Positions 1 to 8,820 are shown, counted from the stretch's first letter. The stretch is 64,000 nt of DNA from Roseovarius confluentis (GCF_002917925.1 NZ_PPFE01000015.1:1-64000); one strand, 5' to 3'. The notes: a model not told the origin generated them from the sequence alone. Translations and numbers: made by a program.

Positions 1-223
1 GACCCTCGGCCGCCAGCCGCTGCAACGCCTCGCGCACAGGGGTGCGGCCTATGCCCAGTTCCTCGACCAGTTGCGATTCAGACAGCACCTGCCCCGGCTC
101 CAGGTCCAGCGCCACAATCCGTGTCTCGATCATCTCGTAGGCACGGTCGGTCAGCGTTATATTGTCGATCTTTCGCGCGCGCGGAGAAGCATTATCCAAC
201 ACGTTCTCTGTGTCTTTGTTCAT
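1..223 (-). CDS. GntR-family transcriptional regulator (N-terminal part, cut by window edge)
   Basis: The minus strand reads from ATG at 223 off the left edge. The visible ~74 residues contain a GntR winged-helix start: a helix around 'DRAYEMIETRIV', then 'LEPGQVLSESQLVEELGIG' and the recognition helix 'RTPVREALQRLAAEG'. The effector-binding domain lies outside the window, so the subfamily (FadR/FCD or other) cannot be decided. It lies 114 bp downstream of the hydrolase gene on the same strand and could be the last gene of that operon or a separate unit. The DNA-binding motif is clear; the target is unknown. Confidence 0.85.
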   Translation of the reverse strand, partial: MNKDTENVLDNASPRARKIDNITLTDRAYEMIETRIVALDLEPGQVLSESQLVEELGIGRTPVREALQRLAAEG

Positions 224-337
224 ATTCTGCCTGTCTGTGACCTTTACTGCGGCCGTCGGAGGTGGATACTTCCTCGCCATGTGGAAATCTAAGGTGCTTC
301 GCTCCATGCCGCAAGGCTTGGACGCGTTGCCGGCGGG

Positions 338-1120
338 TCACGACGCGACGGCGGCGCAGCATCCGGAGGCGAAGGCTGCCAGCGTCTCGGCGAGGACTCC
401 GGGCCGCTCTGCCATCGGCACATGCCCGCACCCCTGCCACAACTCCAGCCTCGACGTGGCCAGACCAGCCGCTAGCGCCTTGCCATGATCTGGCGGGCAC
501 TCGGGATCGGCAGTGCCGTGCAGAACCAGCACCGGCACGTCGATGCTGTCCAGAACAGGACGATAATCGACCTGTGCGGCGCTCAACCACGCCCCGGCCA
601 CCGCGATATCCACCGCCGTGTCTGTCAGCTTCAACCGCTGCGCCCGGCCCCGCGCCTCCTCGACGAGTTTATCGGGCGTGTCCCCGCGGAACCAAACCGC
701 CGGCTCAAGCCCCTCGGCGTGCAGGCAGGCGCTGGTGCTGACCAGCGCAAGCCCTGCCATCCGGTCCGGCCCGCGCCTCTGAAAATGTTCCAGCGCAACA
801 AGCCCGCCCATGCTCCAGCCAACGAGCACGACGTCGCCCGCGACACCGTCCATCACTGCGGCCAAATCGTCTGCGAAATCCGTCATGCGATAACGCCCGG
901 CTTCTTTTAACACGAAAGATCCGCCCCGGCCCCGCAGGTTCGGCGCGATCACGTGCCAGTCCTGCGCAAGCACCGGGATCACGGCATCCCATATTGCTTT
1001 CGTGCCCTGTATCCCGTGCACCAGCATCAGGGTGGGCCGGTCGGCGACAACGCGTCCCGCGACAGACACCTCGATCGGACCGTGCGGCGTCACCACCCAC
1101 TCTTTGCGAATGCCGCTCAT
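338..1120 (-). CDS. alpha/beta-fold hydrolase
   Basis: A 260-residue protein of the alpha/beta hydrolase superfamily. Visible elements are the oxyanion region 'LVHGIQG' (residues 33-39), the nucleophile elbow 'GWSMGG' with Ser103, a probable acid Asp205 in 'HGTADPECPP', and His233 in 'GCGHVPM'. No signal peptide is seen, so it is probably cytoplasmic. The start chosen is ATG at 1120, which overlaps the stop of the upstream dehydrogenase by 4 bp; an in-frame extension to 1255 would run deep into that gene and lacks family similarity. The substrate is unknown. Its place after a hydroxylase and an alcohol dehydrogenase suggests cleavage of an ester or lactone made from an oxidised lipid, which is inference. 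Confidence 0.85.
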   Translation of the reverse strand: MSGIRKEWVVTPHGPIEVSVAGRVVADRPTLMLVHGIQGTKAIWDAVIPVLAQDWHVIAPNLRGRGGSFVLKEAGRYRMTDFADDLAAVMDGVAGDVVLVGWSMGGLVALEHFQRRGPDRMAGLALVSTSACLHAEGLEPAVWFRGDTPDKLVEEARGRAQRLKLTDTAVDIAVAGAWLSAAQVDYRPVLDSIDVPVLVLHGTADPECPPDHGKALAAGLATSRLELWQGCGHVPMAERPGVLAETLAAFASGCCAAVAS

Positions 1121-2286
1121 GGTCCGAATTCGATCACGCTGCGGATGCTCTCGCCCCGGCGCAGCTTCTCGAAACCGGCATTGATCTCGTTCAGGGTGAT
1201 CCGGTCGGTGATCAGCCCGTCGAGGTCCAGTTGACTGTCCAGATATTTCCGGCACAGCATCGGGAAATCCCTTCGCGGCCGCGTGTCGCCATAGCTCGAC
1301 CGGCGGATACGCTTCTCCTGCATAAGCGAGCCCCAGCGGAAACCGACATCCTTCTCGACATCCACCTTGCCCAGCCAGATCACCTCGCCGCCCGGGCGCA
1401 CCGCCTCGACGCTCAGGCGAAAGGCCGGCTCGTTACCGGCGCTTTCCAACACGACGTCCGCGCCCCGCCCGCCTGTCAGGGAGCGGGCGAGTTCTTCCAC
1501 GCTACCCGTCTTCGGGTTGATCCGGTGGGTCGCCCCCATCCGGCAGGCCGCATCCAGACGCGCCTCGTTCAGGTCTACGGCAACGACGTTCTGCGCCCCG
1601 CCCATCACCGCGCCCTGCACGGCCGCAAGACCTACCGCGCCACAGCCGATCACCATCGCGGTACTTCCAGCGCGGATATCGGCAACGTTCAGCGCAGCAC
1701 CGACGCCGGTCATCACACCGCAGCCGATCAACGCGGCCCGGTCGAATGGCATTTCCTTGGGCACCGGGATCGCCTGCTGGTCCTCGACCACGCAATATTC
1801 CCCGAACGCCCCGAGATACATCAACTGGTGCAGGTCCTGTCCACCGGCCAGCCGCGCCCGCGGGCGCCCGTCAAAGGCAAACCCCGCAGGGCCATTGGCC
1901 ACGAAGGTCTCGCACAGGATCGACAGGCTCTGGTCGCAGTAGAAACAGTCGCCGCACTTGGGGTTCCACGACAGGATCACATGATCTCCCACCGCCACGC
2001 CCTTCGCTTCGGGACCGCAGGCCGTGACCACACCGGCCGCCTCGTGGCCCAGCACGGCTGGCATTCCCAGCCGCAGCGAGCCGTCGATCACCTCCAGGTC
2101 CGTATGACAAAGCCCCGCGGCGCGGATCTTGACCATCACATCGCGCGACCCGAGCGCGCCAGGCTCGACATCCTCGATCGTCATCGCCTCGCCCGGGGCG
2201 CGCAGCACGGCGGCCCGGAACGTCTTCGGCATCCCGGGGCCCTCCGCCGCGGGTGCCGTCTTCGTGTCGTCGAGTGGGGCCGTCAT
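1117..2286 (-). CDS. zinc-dependent alcohol dehydrogenase (MDR superfamily)
   Basis: A 389-residue medium-chain dehydrogenase. Catalytic zinc ligands are visible as Cys60 in 'GLCHTD' and His81-Glu82 in 'GHEAAGVV'; the structural zinc lobe has Cys111, 114, 117 and 125 (C-x2-C-x2-C-x7-C). The nucleotide fold includes 'VIGCGAVGLAAVQGA'. The layout resembles class III-like and other long MDR alcohol dehydrogenases that use NAD(P). It overlaps by 4 bp both the DUF6166 gene upstream and the hydrolase downstream, so all three are surely co-translated. The substrate is not evident; an alcohol formed by the hydroxylase at the head of the operon is the natural guess. Confidence 0.92.
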   Translation of the reverse strand: MTAPLDDTKTAPAAEGPGMPKTFRAAVLRAPGEAMTIEDVEPGALGSRDVMVKIRAAGLCHTDLEVIDGSLRLGMPAVLGHEAAGVVTACGPEAKGVAVGDHVILSWNPKCGDCFYCDQSLSILCETFVANGPAGFAFDGRPRARLAGGQDLHQLMYLGAFGEYCVVEDQQAIPVPKEMPFDRAALIGCGVMTGVGAALNVADIRAGSTAMVIGCGAVGLAAVQGAVMGGAQNVVAVDLNEARLDAACRMGATHRINPKTGSVEELARSLTGGRGADVVLESAGNEPAFRLSVEAVRPGGEVIWLGKVDVEKDVGFRWGSLMQEKRIRRSSYGDTRPRRDFPMLCRKYLDSQLDLDGLITDRITLNEINAGFEKLRRGESIRSVIEFGP

Positions 2287-2588
2287 GCCTGCTCTGGCTG
2301 AACCTGGACCACGGCGGCACGAACGTCCGCCTCGGTCATTTCCCAGTCGTTGCCGAAATTCGCGGTGACTTCGCGCATGAACGGCTCGGCCAGGCGCTTG
2401 GCAAGGCCCGCATCGCCGGTAACGTCATAGATCAGCGCAAAGGCCAGCTGTGTCGCCGCCACGCCCTCGAAGCTCCATTCAAAGCCCGCGTTGGTGAACT
2501 TGCAGACCTCCGCATAGTCCGGCAGATCCTTTCCGTCGACGGTCACGACAACACCGTCGATCGTCCTGTCTCCAAGATACGTCTTCAT
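2283..2588 (-). CDS. DUF6166-like small protein
   Basis: A 101-residue soluble protein starting 'MKTYLGDRTIDGVVVTVDG', a pattern I associate with DUF6166 proteins of unknown function. A longer frame reaching 2720 is ignored because ATG at 2588 overlaps the stop of the upstream small membrane protein gene by 4 bp, giving a tight coupled arrangement. The C-terminal half is acidic and probably helical. No catalytic motif can be named. It sits between membrane oxidation genes and an alcohol dehydrogenase, so a role with that operon is likely but undefined. Confidence 0.75.
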   Translation of the reverse strand: MKTYLGDRTIDGVVVTVDGKDLPDYAEVCKFTNAGFEWSFEGVAATQLAFALIYDVTGDAGLAKRLAEPFMREVTANFGNDWEMTEADVRAAVVQVQPEQA

Positions 2589-2779
2589 GATTTCCCCCGT
2601 GCATCGGCTTTCGAGCGCATCACTTCCGGGAAAATCCACAGCGATCCGACGCTGAACGGACCGAGAAAGACAATGGCCCATTGCGGTCCGGTCTGCCCCA
2701 GGTGTCCCATGTAGAACCATCCCCCGATGGCCGCGAGCGCCACCATCGTGGACAGCGCGATTTTGATCATGACTGGCAT
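2585..2779 (-). CDS. small membrane protein (64 aa)
   Basis: A 64-residue protein with two hydrophobic stretches: residues ~5-24 ('IKIALSTMVALAAIGGWFY') and ~33-52 ('QWAIVFLGPFSVGSLWIF'), then a basic tail. 'GGAGGCTGAGATGCC' just before the ATG acts as ribosome-binding site. It overlaps the DUF6166 gene by 4 bp and follows another membrane protein gene by 57 bp. I do not recognise a family. Conserved coupling with a membrane-bound hydroxylase would suggest an accessory subunit; that is inference only. Confidence 0.65.
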   Translation of the reverse strand: MPVMIKIALSTMVALAAIGGWFYMGHLGQTGPQWAIVFLGPFSVGSLWIFPEVMRSKADARGKS

Positions 2780-2836
2780 CTCAGCCTCCTCCTTCTGATA
2801 GTGTTTGCGGGGTCAATCGGGACCCGCGATCTTGGC

Positions 2837-3208
2837 TCAGGCCATGCCGACCAGCGTCCAGGCCGATGCGCCAAGCCCGGCCAGAACCACGGTCAGGCCC
2901 ACGGTCCCGTCGCGCCAACGGCTCGGCCACAGGTTGAACAGGCCAGGCATGAACAGCAGGGCGAACCCGGCGATGATAACCACGCTGGTCCAACGCAGTT
3001 CGGCCAGGCCAAAGCCAAAGGTCAGGTACAGCACCGCGCCCAGCAGGACGCAGTTCGCCACCACCAGCGCAAAGCCCAGCGGCCGCTTCAGTTCGGGCCG
3101 TGTCGACAGCGGGAAGACGCCGGTCAACACGATGGCGGCCAGGCTGGCCACGCAGGCGAACAGCGCAAAGATGAAGGCTGCGGTGATATTCGGCTCGATA
3201 TTGGCCAT
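2837..3208 (-). CDS. unknown integral membrane protein (123 aa)
   Basis: A 123-residue protein with four probable membrane segments (about residues 9-29, 45-65, 70-87 and 102-121). It begins 'MANIEPNITAAFIFALFA'; the ATG at 3208 is preferred because upstream codons in the frame are hydrophilic and Arg/Lys/Ser rich, and a GGAG-like site lies before it. There are no catalytic histidine clusters. It lies 72 bp downstream of the hydroxylase gene in the same direction. Function unknown; a membrane partner of the hydroxylase is possible. Confidence 0.7.
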   Translation of the reverse strand: MANIEPNITAAFIFALFACVASLAAIVLTGVFPLSTRPELKRPLGFALVVANCVLLGAVLYLTFGFGLAELRWTSVVIIAGFALLFMPGLFNLWPSRWRDGTVGLTVVLAGLGASAWTLVGMA

Positions 3209-3280
3209 GAGGTCGCTCCGTTTGCTCCGGGATGTCTTGGTCGTGCCCGGGCCCGTCACGCGGGCCCGGGCGGAAGTCAC

Positions 3281-4078
3281 TTACTCGGCGGGGGTCGCGT
3301 TCGTCGTCTCATCCTTGCCGCGCACCGGCGTGCGGGACACCTTGCGCATGTCCTGGCGGAGGTGCTTGGTGTCATAGCCGTTGAACAGGTGCCCGATCAG
3401 GCCACGATTCAGGTCCGACGTGCCGAACAGCCAGTCCATGATCGGGAACGTGAGGTTCATGTTGCGCTCCATCATCAGCGACTGGTCGTGATGCGCCGTG
3501 TGGTGGCGACGATTGGTGTTGATGAAGGGCATGTTGCGCACGAACCAGTTTTCCTCGACGTGACAGCAGAAATGCATGAATTCGTAGATCATGTAGATCG
3601 AGGTCGTGGTGGCGATGAACAACCAGCCCACATTGGCCGTGAACAGCCAGCCCATCACGATGGCACCGGGGATCGAGATCAACGTGAAGGCCGCCAGCGC
3701 ATAGGGCGGGAAAAAGGTCACGCGGTAGTCTTTCTGGTCCGCGAACCGCATCTCCACTTCGGTAAAGAACTGGTGATGTTGCAGGGTGTGCCGATTGTAG
3801 ACCGCGCGTGCGACCGGGTTCTTCGACGGCCGATGCATCACGTAGCGGTGCAGCCACCACTCGAAGAAGTTGCAGAACAGGAAGACCAGCGGCACCGTAA
3901 GCCATTCCAGCGGCGTCACCTGGTTGAGGTTCGCGGTATAGATGTAAAGCGCGGTCAGCCCGATCGTGTAGATGATCACGATATGCAGGAAACCGTTGTA
4001 CCAGCCCGCCACGCGCTGCCGGTAGTTGGCCCGGTACTGGCGCTGGCGTTCGGTCATGTTGGTGTCTTGAAGTTCCAT
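3281..4078 (-). CDS. fatty acid hydroxylase / sterol desaturase superfamily protein
   Basis: A 265-residue membrane enzyme of the di-iron fatty-acid hydroxylase family (O2-dependent hydroxylation or desaturation of lipids). The histidine clusters that bind the two irons are visible: His77/His82 ('HRYVMH'), His97 with His101-102 ('HTLQHH'), His169/His173 ('HFCCH') and His192-193/196-197 ('HHTAHH'). Hydrophobic segments lie at ~30-48, 60-74, 125-145 and 150-168. ATG at 4078 is chosen because 'CGGAGGCTGACC' precedes it; a start at 4099 would lack a site. It is the first gene of a six-gene minus-strand operon. The substrate cannot be read from sequence. Confidence 0.88.
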   Translation of the reverse strand: MELQDTNMTERQRQYRANYRQRVAGWYNGFLHIVIIYTIGLTALYIYTANLNQVTPLEWLTVPLVFLFCNFFEWWLHRYVMHRPSKNPVARAVYNRHTLQHHQFFTEVEMRFADQKDYRVTFFPPYALAAFTLISIPGAIVMGWLFTANVGWLFIATTTSIYMIYEFMHFCCHVEENWFVRNMPFINTNRRHHTAHHDQSLMMERNMNLTFPIMDWLFGTSDLNRGLIGHLFNGYDTKHLRQDMRKVSRTPVRGKDETTNATPAE

Positions 4079-4677
4079 GGTCAGCCTCCGATATACCATT
4101 TCTCGATGTGTGATATATTAGAAATATGTTTATGTCAAATACAGTCTTCCAGTTGCCTTGCAAACGTATCCGGGCCGTCAAATACGGTCGAGTGTCGGGA
4201 TCAATAGCTCGCAAGCATTCCCTGCAAGCTCACTCGGATTGCGACAAGGCAAACAAGAGGCAAGCCGCAAACGGGCAGCGTAGGCACCGCCCCTGCTCCG
4301 TTCCGCGTAGAAGCTGTAAATCGAAAATCCGGACCAGATAGCACGGGTTCAGCCGAACTGTGCCCTACCAAGCCGACCAGCAATGTTTCCATCCACATGG
4401 AATGCGCTTCTTTGCCGGAACGGCGACCATTGGACCGGCGTACTCATTTCACCACACAAGGAGGATCGCGCACAAACATGCGCGGTCCCCATGAGTTTGC
4501 GCAATTTACCTATAACCGTGCACGAGTCGGATAGATGGAGGCTCATAAATTGAACCGTCCCGATGCTGCGCAAGTACAACATGGCCTTCATGCTCATTTC
4601 GCTGGCGGCCAGGGGTGTCTTCGTCTTGACCAGCACGTTCCTCTCGGCGCACGCGCAGCGCGCGACGCCCGCGCGCC
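4079..4677. other. gene-poor interval of about 600 bp; hydroxylase operon promoter side
   Basis: No convincing gene is seen. The first ~60 bp (4090-4150) are AT-rich, with ATTTCT and AGAAAT arms around 'cgatgtgtgatatatt', and probably hold the promoter of the minus-strand hydroxylase operon. The rest has short open frames on both strands (e.g. 4201-4398 and 4349-4636 minus) with biased, low-complexity composition and no plausible starts or family motifs. A plus-strand frame from 4563 begins with a signal-peptide-like stretch ('MAFMLISLAARGVFVLTS') but soon runs antisense into the LacI gene, so it may be a remnant. Confidence 0.4.
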
Positions 4678-5709
4678 TCAGGCCTTGCCCGGTGGGCCGC
4701 TGGTCCCTCGAACCATTATCTCCGTCGGGATAAGCGCGCCCGTGTCGACCTCCTCTTCCGAGGTCGTGAGCCGCACGATGGCCTCTGCCGCCTTCGCGCC
4801 GATGGTGCGCGCCGGGATGCGCACCGTGGTCAGCGACGGTTCAAACTCCTTCGAGCCGTTGAAATCCCCAATCCCCGTGACCGTCATCTGCCCCGGCACC
4901 GCAATCCCGCCGCGCATCAGCGCGTGCAGTGCGCCCCAGGCCAACACGTCATTGCCGCAGACGATCGCCGTCGGCAGGTCGCCTTCTGCAATCAGCGCCT
5001 CCACCGCGCTTTTCGCTGTCGCCACGCTGTAGGGCGCCACCAGCCGCCACGCCTCGGGTATGGTACAGCCCACAGCCTCCAGCGCGTCAGTCACGCCGGC
5101 AAACCGCAGCGACGCACGGTCATTGCCGCCAAGCGGCGGAAAAATCGCGGCAACGCGCTTGTGTCCCAGGGCAGCAACATGCGCCCCGATCAGGTATCCA
5201 GCCTGGTAATTGTCCGCCCCCACGCAGGGAAACGCCGCGTCCGGCGAGAAGCTCCAAAGCAACAGCGTCGGCATGTCCTGCTGCGCAAGCAGTTCCAGCG
5301 TGTCCTGCGCGTGCTCGATCCCGATCAGGGCCACGCCGTCAACCCGATGCTCCAGCATCTTGCGCGTCAGCGCATATTCCCGGTCCAGGTCGAACCCGTG
5401 CGAGGCTAGCAGGATGGTAAACCCCAGATTTTCCACCGCCTCGGAAAAACTCTGGATCAGTTCGGCAAAGATCGCCTGGTCCACCGTGGGCACGATCAGC
5501 CCGATTGTGCCGCTGCGAATGCCGTGGATCGTCTGTGCGGCGCGGTTGCGGATATAGCCCAATTGCCGCACCGCGGCATCTATCTTCTTCCGAGTCGACG
5601 CCTTCACCAGATCAGGGTGGTTGAAGCTGCGAGACACTGTCGAAGGCGACACCCGCGCGGCCCTTGCCACGGCGATGATATCTGTCTTTTTTTTCATTTT
5701 TTCAAACAC
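4678..5709 (-). CDS. LacI-family transcriptional regulator
   Basis: A 343-residue repressor-type protein. The N-terminal HTH reads 'TDIIAVARAARVSPSTVSRSF' (about residues 9-29), followed by a hinge and a periplasmic-binding-protein-like effector domain ('GTIGLIVPTVDQAIFAELI', 'DGVALIGIEH', 'GVTDALEAVGC', 'TIGAKAAEAIVRL'). The frame opens with GTG at 5709; ATG at 5697 (MKKKTD) is an equally good start. It is transcribed divergently from the tctABC-sauST operon and most likely controls it. The short 5710-5809 intergenic region, which is AT-rich, would hold the operator. The effector is unknown; sulfoacetate or a downstream metabolite is inferred from context. Confidence 0.92.
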   Translation of the reverse strand: MFEKMKKKTDIIAVARAARVSPSTVSRSFNHPDLVKASTRKKIDAAVRQLGYIRNRAAQTIHGIRSGTIGLIVPTVDQAIFAELIQSFSEAVENLGFTILLASHGFDLDREYALTRKMLEHRVDGVALIGIEHAQDTLELLAQQDMPTLLLWSFSPDAAFPCVGADNYQAGYLIGAHVAALGHKRVAAIFPPLGGNDRASLRFAGVTDALEAVGCTIPEAWRLVAPYSVATAKSAVEALIAEGDLPTAIVCGNDVLAWGALHALMRGGIAVPGQMTVTGIGDFNGSKEFEPSLTTVRIPARTIGAKAAEAIVRLTTSEEEVDTGALIPTEIMVRGTSGPPGKA

Positions 5710-5809
5710 ATATGTCGATTTCAGCAGGGAGAAATGAAAACATTTGCAATATTATTTTCATTCCATACCCTTTCAATCCTCACGCGACAAGCCACTGGGA
5801 GGTGACGGC

Positions 5810-7339
5810 TTGGAGTTCCTGCTCTACTTCGGCGACGTATTCTCGCCATTCAACTTCATGCTTCTGCTGATCGGCACGATTGGCGGGCTGATCCTGGGTG
5901 CCACGCCGGGCCTGTCGCCGACCATGGCCGTTGCCTTGCTGATCCCCTTCACGTTCAAGCTCGACGCAACGCAGGGTCTGATCCTGCTGGGGGCAGCCTA
6001 TACCTCGACGGTCGCCGGCGGCGCGGTCAGTGCTATCCTGCTCAAGATTCCCGGCGCCCCGGCCAACATCGCGACCACTCTCGACGGGCATACCATGGCC
6101 AAGAACGGCCAAGGCGCCCGCGCGCTGCAACTGTCCTTCATCTCCTCGGCGATTGGCGGCGTCTTCGGCGTGATGCTGTTGATTTTCCTGACGCCAGTGC
6201 TGGCCCAATGGGCGCTGGCCTTCGGACCGTCGCATCTCTTCTGGCTGGCTATCCTCGGCGTCACGGTCATCGGCTCGCTCGATTCTAGCTCCGTGGTCAA
6301 GGGTCTCCTGTCGGGGTGCATCGGGCTGTGGCTCGCAACCATCGGCTTTGACGACGTGATGGGTGCGCAGCGCTTCATCTTTCATTCCAGCGTGTCGGGA
6401 GGAATCAACATCATCCCGGCTCTTATCGGCCTCTTCGCCATCCCGCAGGTCATTACCATGTTCGCCAGAGGCCGGCAGCAGCATGGGGCCGAGGTCATAA
6501 AAGTCGAAAAAAGCCCGATCATGGAGTCCATCCGCGAGGTTTTCCGCCGCACCCGCGCCCTCGGTATCGGCACGATGACCGGCTCGTTCATCGGGCTCAT
6601 CCCCGGCGTCGGTGGCCAGATCGCGGGGCTTGTCGCCTATGACCAGGCCCGGAAGACCAGCCGCGAGCAAAAGAAATTCGGCACCGGCCACAGCGAAGGC
6701 GTGATCGCCGCCGAAAGCGCCAACAACGCTATGGTCGGCCCCTCTCTGGTGCCTTTGCTGACCTTGTCTATCCCCGGCTCGCCGACCGCTGCGGTGCTGC
6801 TGGGCGGCCTGCTGATCCACGGCATCTTCCCGGGCAGCGACCTGTTCGAGAACTATCCCGATGTCGCCTGGACCTTCATCAACTCGATGCTGATCGGCCA
6901 GATACTGATGTGCATATTCGGGCTTTACGTGGCCGGGCTGGCCGCCCGCGTGGCCCAAGTGCCCAACGCGGTTATGGCCGCCGTGGTGCTGGCCCTCGCC
7001 GTCTTCGGCAGCTACTCGGTCCAGAACTCCATGGGCGATGTCTACATCATGGCCGCCCTCGGCACCGGGATGTACTTCCTCGAACGCTTCGGCTTCTCGG
7101 CCGCGCCGCTAGTGCTTGGCCTCATCCTCGGCCCCATCGCCGAGGCCAATTTCGTGCAAGGCGCCATGATCGCCAACGCCACCTCCAGCATGGCCGGCTA
7201 TTTCTTTACCGGCGCGCTGAACCTCACGCTGATCACCATCGTCTTGGCCTCCATCGCCTACTCGGTCTGGATGGAGCTGCGCCAACGGCGCTACCTCAGC
7301 AAGGAAGACACACTCGAACGCGAGGAGCAGCCGTCATGA
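5810..7339 (+). CDS. tctA: tripartite tricarboxylate transporter large membrane subunit (TctA family)
   Basis: About 509 residues, the usual TctA size, with roughly 11-12 membrane helices. Family signatures are visible: 'GATPGLSPTMAVALL' near the N terminus, 'LIPGVGGQIAGLVAY' in the middle and 'GPIAEANFVQGAMI' near the end. The frame is open from 5744, but TTG at 5810 is favoured because 'GGGAGGTGA' sits six bases upstream and the residues before it are not hydrophobic. It couples to tctB by a 4-bp overlap. The system imports a carboxylate bound by the periplasmic TctC protein; here the neighbours suggest an organosulfonate such as sulfoacetate. Confidence 0.93.
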   Translation: MEFLLYFGDVFSPFNFMLLLIGTIGGLILGATPGLSPTMAVALLIPFTFKLDATQGLILLGAAYTSTVAGGAVSAILLKIPGAPANIATTLDGHTMAKNGQGARALQLSFISSAIGGVFGVMLLIFLTPVLAQWALAFGPSHLFWLAILGVTVIGSLDSSSVVKGLLSGCIGLWLATIGFDDVMGAQRFIFHSSVSGGINIIPALIGLFAIPQVITMFARGRQQHGAEVIKVEKSPIMESIREVFRRTRALGIGTMTGSFIGLIPGVGGQIAGLVAYDQARKTSREQKKFGTGHSEGVIAAESANNAMVGPSLVPLLTLSIPGSPTAAVLLGGLLIHGIFPGSDLFENYPDVAWTFINSMLIGQILMCIFGLYVAGLAARVAQVPNAVMAAVVLALAVFGSYSVQNSMGDVYIMAALGTGMYFLERFGFSAAPLVLGLILGPIAEANFVQGAMIANATSSMAGYFFTGALNLTLITIVLASIAYSVWMELRQRRYLSKEDTLEREEQPS

Positions 7340-7800
7340 CCAACCTGCCCCGCACCCAGCACATCCTCGCCAGCGGTCTGGTCGCGCTTGTCGGAATCTG
7401 GGTTGCCTGGCTCAGCTTCACCGGCGAGCCCGCCCGCGCCTTCCTATTTCCGCGCATCATCTCGGTGGTCTTCGTGGCGCTGGCCGTCTGGACCTTCGGC
7501 AAGGCGCTCCTGGGCAAGACCAAGGTGGGCCCCGGCCTCAGCCGCATCGCGACCCTGAACATACTGCCCGGAATCGTGGTCATGCTGATCTACGTGTTCT
7601 GGGCAGCGCAGACACTGGGCTTTTACACTGCGTCCACCATCGCCTTTTTCATCCTGCTGTCCCTCTACGACCCCGCCCCACACGGCGAGATCCGCACATG
7701 GGTCAAACGGGTGCTGATCACGGCCGGTTTCCTGGCCGTGATGTACGGTCTCTTCGCGCTGTTGCTCGGGGTCTTCACCCCGCGAGAGATCCTATTCTGA
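7336..7800 (+). CDS. tctB: tripartite tricarboxylate transporter small membrane subunit (TctB family)
   Basis: A 154-residue protein with four hydrophobic segments (about 10-27, 38-55, 75-95 and 100-145, the last covering two helices), typical of TctB. ATG at 7336 overlaps the tctA stop as ATGA. The motif 'RAFLFPRIISVVFVALAVW' fits the P-R-x-(I/L/V) element after helix 1 in this family. It forms the small membrane component that pairs with TctA. The order tctA-tctB-tctC differs from the classical tctCBA order but is common among TTT systems. Confidence 0.88.
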   Translation: MTNLPRTQHILASGLVALVGIWVAWLSFTGEPARAFLFPRIISVVFVALAVWTFGKALLGKTKVGPGLSRIATLNILPGIVVMLIYVFWAAQTLGFYTASTIAFFILLSLYDPAPHGEIRTWVKRVLITAGFLAVMYGLFALLLGVFTPREILF

Positions 7801-7843
7801 AAACCAAGAAGCGAAAGACAACTTTCCAAGGGAGGAACCACCA

Positions 7844-8806
7844 ATGAAGAAACTGATTGCAGCCGCATCCATCGCGCTCATGGGCCTGGCCGGCGCCGCT
7901 CCGGCACAGGACAACTACCCCGAGCGCCCCGTCATGATGATGGTCAGCTACGGCGCCGGCGGCGCCACCGACTTCCAGGCCCGCATCGTCACAATGACGG
8001 CCGGCAACGAAGACGCTCTGGGGATGCCCATCGCCATCGTCAACAAGCCCGGCGCGGGCGGCCGCGTCGGCTGGAACTGGCTCGCGACGCAGGTCGATGC
8101 CGACGGCTACACCCTGGGCGCCTACAACGTGCCCCACTTCATCGCCCAGTCCATCGAGGGCGGTGTCGAATACAGCACCGACAGCTTCGAGCCCATCGCC
8201 AACTGGGGCGCCGACCCGGCGGTCTTCGTCGTCGGTGCCGACAGCCAGTTCAACTCCATGGAAGACGTGGTGAACTACGCCAAGGAAAATCCCGGCGGCC
8301 TCACCTTTTCCGGCGCCGGGCTCTATGTCGGCCACCACATCGCGGCGCTTCAGCTTGAAAAGGCCGCGGGCGTCAAGCTGGCCTACATCCCCAACAACGC
8401 GGGTGGTGCGGGCGCCATGAAGGCCGTCATCGCCGGCGACGTGCTGGGCGGGGTCAACAACCTGTCCGACGCGTTTCGCGCCGAAAAGGCCGGCAACGTC
8501 AAGATCCTCGGCGTCTTCGACAACGAGCGCAGCGACTTCCTGCCCGATGTTCCGACGATGAAGGAACAGGGCTATGACATCGACAACGCCTCGGTCAATT
8601 TCCGCGGCGTGATGGTGCCGAAGGGCACGCCCCAGCCGATCATCGACAAGCTGGCCGAGATCGTCCCCACCATGTTCGAGAACGATCGCGTGAAGGGAAA
8701 GATGGAAGCGGGCGGTTCGCCCATGCACGTCATGACCCGCGACGAGGTGATCGAGATGTGGGCCGCCCGCGAGGAAACTCTCAAGGAACTGCTCTCCGGT
8801 CTCTGA
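7844..8806 (+). CDS. tctC: periplasmic solute-binding protein of TTT transporter (TctC/Bug family)
   Basis: A 320-residue Bug-type binding protein with a clear Sec signal (MKKLIAAASIALMGLAGAAPAQ, cleavage about residue 22). Typical elements are 'ERPVMMMVSYGAGGATD', 'VVNKPGAGG'-like 'IVNKPGAGGRVGW' and the 'LPDVPTMKEQGYD' block near the C terminus. 'GGGAGGAACCACCA' precedes the ATG. It selects the ligand for TctAB; these proteins bind carboxylates through two bridging waters in the characterised members. A strong hairpin follows the gene before sauS, which may raise its expression relative to the rest. Confidence 0.93.
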   Translation: MKKLIAAASIALMGLAGAAPAQDNYPERPVMMMVSYGAGGATDFQARIVTMTAGNEDALGMPIAIVNKPGAGGRVGWNWLATQVDADGYTLGAYNVPHFIAQSIEGGVEYSTDSFEPIANWGADPAVFVVGADSQFNSMEDVVNYAKENPGGLTFSGAGLYVGHHIAALQLEKAAGVKLAYIPNNAGGAGAMKAVIAGDVLGGVNNLSDAFRAEKAGNVKILGVFDNERSDFLPDVPTMKEQGYDIDNASVNFRGVMVPKGTPQPIIDKLAEIVPTMFENDRVKGKMEAGGSPMHVMTRDEVIEMWAAREETLKELLSGL

Positions 8807-8820
8807 CCCCCCATGCCACC

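Noticed and set aside
994..2301. 435-codon plus-strand open frame
   Set aside because: It lies antisense to the alcohol dehydrogenase and hydrolase genes, whose motifs are intact. Long antisense frames are expected in GC-rich coding DNA.
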